Positions 5,605 through 5,867 of a stretch of DNA of 5,867 bases are shown one piece after another (position 1 is the first letter of the stretch; each line of letters opens with the position of its first letter). The stretch spans positions 1 to 5,867 of the forward strand of contig CAMFYM010000088.1 in the NCBI GenBank assembly GCA_946002045.1. Direction: 5' to 3'. Source of the stretch: an uncultured Clostridia bacterium. GTDB lineage: Bacteria; Bacillota; Clostridia; Oscillospirales; Acutalibacteraceae. Below the pieces are notes generated by a model. The model did not search any database, was not told the origin of the DNA, and worked only from the letters and a program-made list of their open reading frames with translations. Both the position numbers and the translations under genes were made by a program.

Positions 5605-5867
5605 TTAACCGAAATATCTGTTAAGAAGACCCTCAAATGCCTTGCCGTGTCTTGCCTCGTCACGAGCCATTTCGTGTACTGTGTCGTGAATAGCATCAAG
5701 ACCCTGCTCCTTAGCCATTTTTGCAAGTGCAGTTTTGCCTGCTGTTGCGCCGTTCTCTGCTGCAACTCTCATTTCAAGATTCTTCTTTGTTGAATCTGTA
5801 ACTACCTCGCCGAGAAGCTCTGCAAACTTTGCTGCATGCTCTGCTTCCTCGTAAGCAGCCTTTTCCC
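5605..5867 (-). CDS. Rubrerythrin / ferritin-like peroxidase, C-terminal part only
   Basis: The last 86 residues are visible, ending in GLLNRYFG; the start lies beyond the right edge. Two EExxH/ExxH-type diiron motifs are present, EEAEHAAKF near the visible start and DEARHGKAF near the C-terminus, as in the four-helix ferritin-like domain of rubrerythrins. The protein ends straight after the second motif, so there is no C-terminal rubredoxin. By comparison with remembered clostridial proteins of this kind (often labelled NADH peroxidase), an N-terminal rubredoxin domain would be expected outside the window; that part is inference. Its role would be reduction of hydrogen peroxide in the cytosol of an anaerobe, in keeping with the flavodiiron gene on the same strand about 1.3 kb away. 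Confidence 0.9.
   Translation of the reverse strand, partial: EKAAYEEAEHAAKFAELLGEVVTDSTKKNLEMRVAAENGATAGKTALAKMAKEQGLDAIHDTVHEMARDEARHGKAFEGLLNRYFG

Noticed and set aside
5436..5793. Overlapping open frames on both strands across the acyltransferase end and the terminator
   Set aside because: They run through a perfect bidirectional terminator and out of frame with the recognised rubrerythrin; their composition is not protein-like.

Overview
The window looks like part of a chromosome from a strictly anaerobic, moderately AT-rich Firmicute of the class Clostridia, probably a gut-type Oscillospirales or Lachnospirales relative. The evidence is the flavodiiron protein, the rubrerythrin-type peroxidase, the TM1586-type nitroreductase, the clostridial-style promoters (TTGxxx, 17 bp, TATAAT) and strong GGAGG-type ribosome sites. 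The species cannot be told from sequence reading alone.

Layout, left to right. Positions 1-707 (minus) hold a nitroreductase-family flavoprotein that lacks its C-terminus at the window edge. It has its own promoter, whose -35 box lies inside the end of asnB. Positions 750-2573 (minus) hold asnB, glutamine-dependent asparagine synthetase. Its long upstream region (2574-2785) carries a promoter, a 17-codon possible leader ORF and three consecutive hairpins, the last of which covers the asnB ribosome site. A Rho-independent terminator at 2785-2820 ends the preceding transcript. That transcript consists of a class A flavodiiron protein (3163-4317, minus) and a tightly coupled 108-residue ORF (2831-3157, minus). 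The small ORF looks like an amidohydrolase reduced to its two terminal beta-strand segments, with the catalytic barrel missing. A divergent promoter region (4318-4451) separates this operon from an integral-membrane acyltransferase of the acyltransferase-3 family (4452-5552, plus). The acyltransferase converges on the C-terminal part of a rubrerythrin-type protein (5605-5867, minus), and the two share a bidirectional terminator.

How the genes relate. The flavodiiron protein and the rubrerythrin are both non-heme diiron enzymes that anaerobes use to reduce O2 (or NO) and peroxide, so the right half has an oxygen-defence theme interrupted by an unrelated membrane acyltransferase. AsnB and the nitroreductase may share a transcript, because no terminator separates them, but there is no evident pathway link.

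The two parts most worth following up are the structured asnB leader (dispersed repeat or RNA switch) and the barrel-less amidohydrolase remnant coupled to the flavodiiron gene. The coding genes otherwise belong to well-known families, and no clear new multi-gene system is visible.
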